A DNA stretch of 6,487 bases from the NCBI GenBank assembly GCA_027325475.1, contig DAIEFO010000131.1:1-6487 (forward strand). The letters run 5' to 3'. The DNA is from Desulfobacteraceae bacterium (GTDB taxonomy: Bacteria; Desulfobacterota; Desulfobacteria; Desulfobacterales; Desulfatirhabdiaceae). Below the pieces are notes generated by a model. It made no database searches and had not been told where the DNA came from. It was given only the letters and a program-made list of their open reading frames with translations. This document shows positions 4,932 to 6,487 of this stretch, piece after piece (the first letter of the stretch is position 1; each line of letters begins with the position of its first letter). The translations under genes were made by a program, and so were the position numbers.

Positions 4932-6487
4932 GTGTTTCTGAATCGCATTCTCATTTTGATGCTGCTTGTTTGCAGTGTGGCTGTGGCCTTACCCGCACCG
5001 GCTTTTCCGGATATGGGCTCTATCGCTCAGGACTCTCCTGACACGCCATGGCATATTGCGGCTGATGAAATATCTTACGACAAAAACATTGATCAGTACA
5101 TTGCCAGAGGGCATGTCACCATCAGTCAGGAAGCCCGGCGGCTTTCCGCGGATTTTGTGCGGTTTGATCATAAAACCAATATGGCATATGCCAGTGGTCA
5201 CGTCATGATGACTGCCGGAGAGGATGTCATGACCGGCAGCAGCATGAATGTCAACCTGGCATCTGAAACCGGCACTTTATATGAAGGCACGATTTTTATC
5301 AAAGAAAATCATTTCTATATTCGGGGAAATACACTCCGAAAAGTCGGTAAAAAATCATATACCGCCGATTCGGCCAGTGTTTCCACCTGCGATGGAGACA
5401 CACCCGACTGGAAAATCACTGGAAAGCACATTGCCGTCACCATCGAGGGCTACGGAACTATCGAACATGCAGCGCTGTGGGCCAAACAGATGCCGGTTCT
5501 CTACACACCCTATATGATGTTTCCGGCGAAAACCAAACGTCAGACCGGCTTTTTAACGCCGGAAATAGGATTTTCCCAGCGCGACGGCAGTGAATACAGT
5601 CAGCCTTTCTACTGGGCTATCAATGATTGGTCCGACGCCACGATGTATCTGGAACACATCGCCATGCGTGGTGAGAAAACCGGTGTTGAATATCGCTATG
5701 TGCTGGATCCGGAATCCAAAGGCATTTTCATGCTGGATTATCTGAAAGACCGCCAGATCAACGACGGAACGCCATCGTCCATTGCCGACTGGGGATACAC
5801 CGGTGAGACGACTCCGCGGACCAACACGGATCGTTACTGGCTGAGAATGAAAAGCGACCAGACGCTTCCGCTCGGATTTTCAGCCAAACTCGACCTGGAT
5901 ATCGTCAGTGATCAGGATTATCTCCGGGATTTCCAAAATATGTATCTGGGCTATAACGACTCCAATGCGAATTTCAACAGATATTTTGGCAGGGGGCTGG
6001 ATGACTACAACAGCGCCGTTCGCACCAATCGTCTGAACGTCAGTAAATACTGGTCTGGATATTCTCTGAATACGGAAGCTCTGTGGTACGACAATGTCGT
6101 TGCCCGGCAAACCGGTGCTCCGGATTCCAGCCTTCAGCAACTGCCGTCGCTGCAATTTTACGGCTCTCCCAAATTTATCTATCAGACGCCGATACTGGTC
6201 GGTTTCAGTTCGGAAGTTGATAATTTTTACAGGCAGAGCGGTGAAACAGGACAGCGCGCAGATGTTTATCCCCGTATGTACTATCCGTGGCAATACAAGC
6301 AGTACTTTACCTTAGAGCCGTCCGTGGGTGTCCGGGAAACTGCATGGTATGTCGGCAATAACGAAAATGGCCCCAGCGCCACCATGACCCGTAATATTTA
6401 TGATCTCAATTTGGACATGAGCAGCGAAATTTCCAGGGTATTCAGCGTTGACGGAGAAAACATCGAGAAGATTAAGCATACGATCGT
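4932..6487 (+). CDS. lptD: LPS-assembly protein LptD, N-terminal two thirds (runs off window)
   Basis: The frame is open for 518 codons from GTG 4932 to the window edge; LptD proteins usually have about 700-850 residues, so the C-terminal part of the barrel is missing. LptD is the outer-membrane beta-barrel that, with lipoprotein LptE, inserts LPS into the outer leaflet. Residues 1-~24 are a Sec signal peptide (N4/R5, hydrophobic core ILMLLVCSVAVA, cleavage probably after ALPAPA). Residues ~40-120 are the OstA/LptA-like jellyroll (WHIAADEISYD; repeated A.GHV and ASGHV motifs). From ~145 the LptD barrel domain starts: STCDGDTPDWKI with C153 aligning with E. coli C173, then MPVLYTPYMMFP, KRQTGFLTPEIG and PFYWAINDWSDAT, which match the conserved LptD segments. 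Alternating aromatic/polar beta-strands follow. The mature N-terminus has no cysteine before C153. C14 lies in the signal core and is not a lipobox, since Val precedes it. The gene is divergent from surE. Confidence 0.92.
   Translation, partial: MFLNRILILMLLVCSVAVALPAPAFPDMGSIAQDSPDTPWHIAADEISYDKNIDQYIARGHVTISQEARRLSADFVRFDHKTNMAYASGHVMMTAGEDVMTGSSMNVNLASETGTLYEGTIFIKENHFYIRGNTLRKVGKKSYTADSASVSTCDGDTPDWKITGKHIAVTIEGYGTIEHAALWAKQMPVLYTPYMMFPAKTKRQTGFLTPEIGFSQRDGSEYSQPFYWAINDWSDATMYLEHIAMRGEKTGVEYRYVLDPESKGIFMLDYLKDRQINDGTPSSIADWGYTGETTPRTNTDRYWLRMKSDQTLPLGFSAKLDLDIVSDQDYLRDFQNMYLGYNDSNANFNRYFGRGLDDYNSAVRTNRLNVSKYWSGYSLNTEALWYDNVVARQTGAPDSSLQQLPSLQFYGSPKFIYQTPILVGFSSEVDNFYRQSGETGQRADVYPRMYYPWQYKQYFTLEPSVGVRETAWYVGNNENGPSATMTRNIYDLNLDMSSEISRVFSVDGENIEKIKHTI

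Noticed and set aside
4966..4980. Lipoprotein signal (lipobox) at C14 of LptD
   Set aside because: The residue before the cysteine is valine, not Gly/Ala/Ser, and LptD is a barrel with an ordinary signal peptidase I site after ALPAPA.
5880..6293. 137-codon minus-strand frame opposite lptD
   Set aside because: It is antisense to the LptD barrel, shows no family signature and has no neighbouring leftward unit. It is a shadow.

Overview
The window is chromosomal housekeeping DNA, roughly half G+C by eye. It encodes a lipopolysaccharide-exporting Gram-negative bacterium: an LptD-type outer-membrane LPS translocon opens at the right side. A SurE / YhaM-type exonuclease / thymidylate kinase / cysteine-tRNA-ligase order, the style of the cysteine synthase, and a heptanucleotide tandem repeat all suggest a Desulfobacterota (former Deltaproteobacteria, sulfate-reducer-like) genome. 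That placement is inference from recall, not from a search. I see no mobile element, phage gene, CRISPR array, tRNA or rRNA.

Layout: two divergent transcription units leave a 218-bp intergenic region (4714-4931). Leftward (minus strand) runs a tightly packed operon. surE (4713-3904) is followed after 6 bp by a YhaM-family OB-fold/HD exoribonuclease (3897-2920), after 4 bp by tmk (2915-2235), and, overlapping the tmk stop by 8 bp, by one long reading frame (2242 to beyond position 1). That frame carries a complete cysteine synthase joined in frame to a nearly complete cysteinyl-tRNA synthetase. Rightward runs lptD (4932 to beyond 6487), starting with GTG. The intergenic region holds a good sigma70-like promoter for lptD, a weaker candidate for surE, and short inverted repeats.

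The leftward operon combines nucleotide and RNA turnover (SurE 5'-nucleotidase, YhaM 3'-5' exonuclease), dTTP supply (Tmk), and cysteine synthesis plus use in translation. The standout is the cysteine synthase-CysRS fusion. Its CysRS half keeps all four zinc/cysteine-site ligands and the HIGH-type motif, but the normally invariant KMSKS signature reads KVDEK and the HGGGSD segment reads HTSGRE. A natural cysteine-making/cysteine-charging fusion with a rewritten ATP-binding loop is the best candidate here for something little described.
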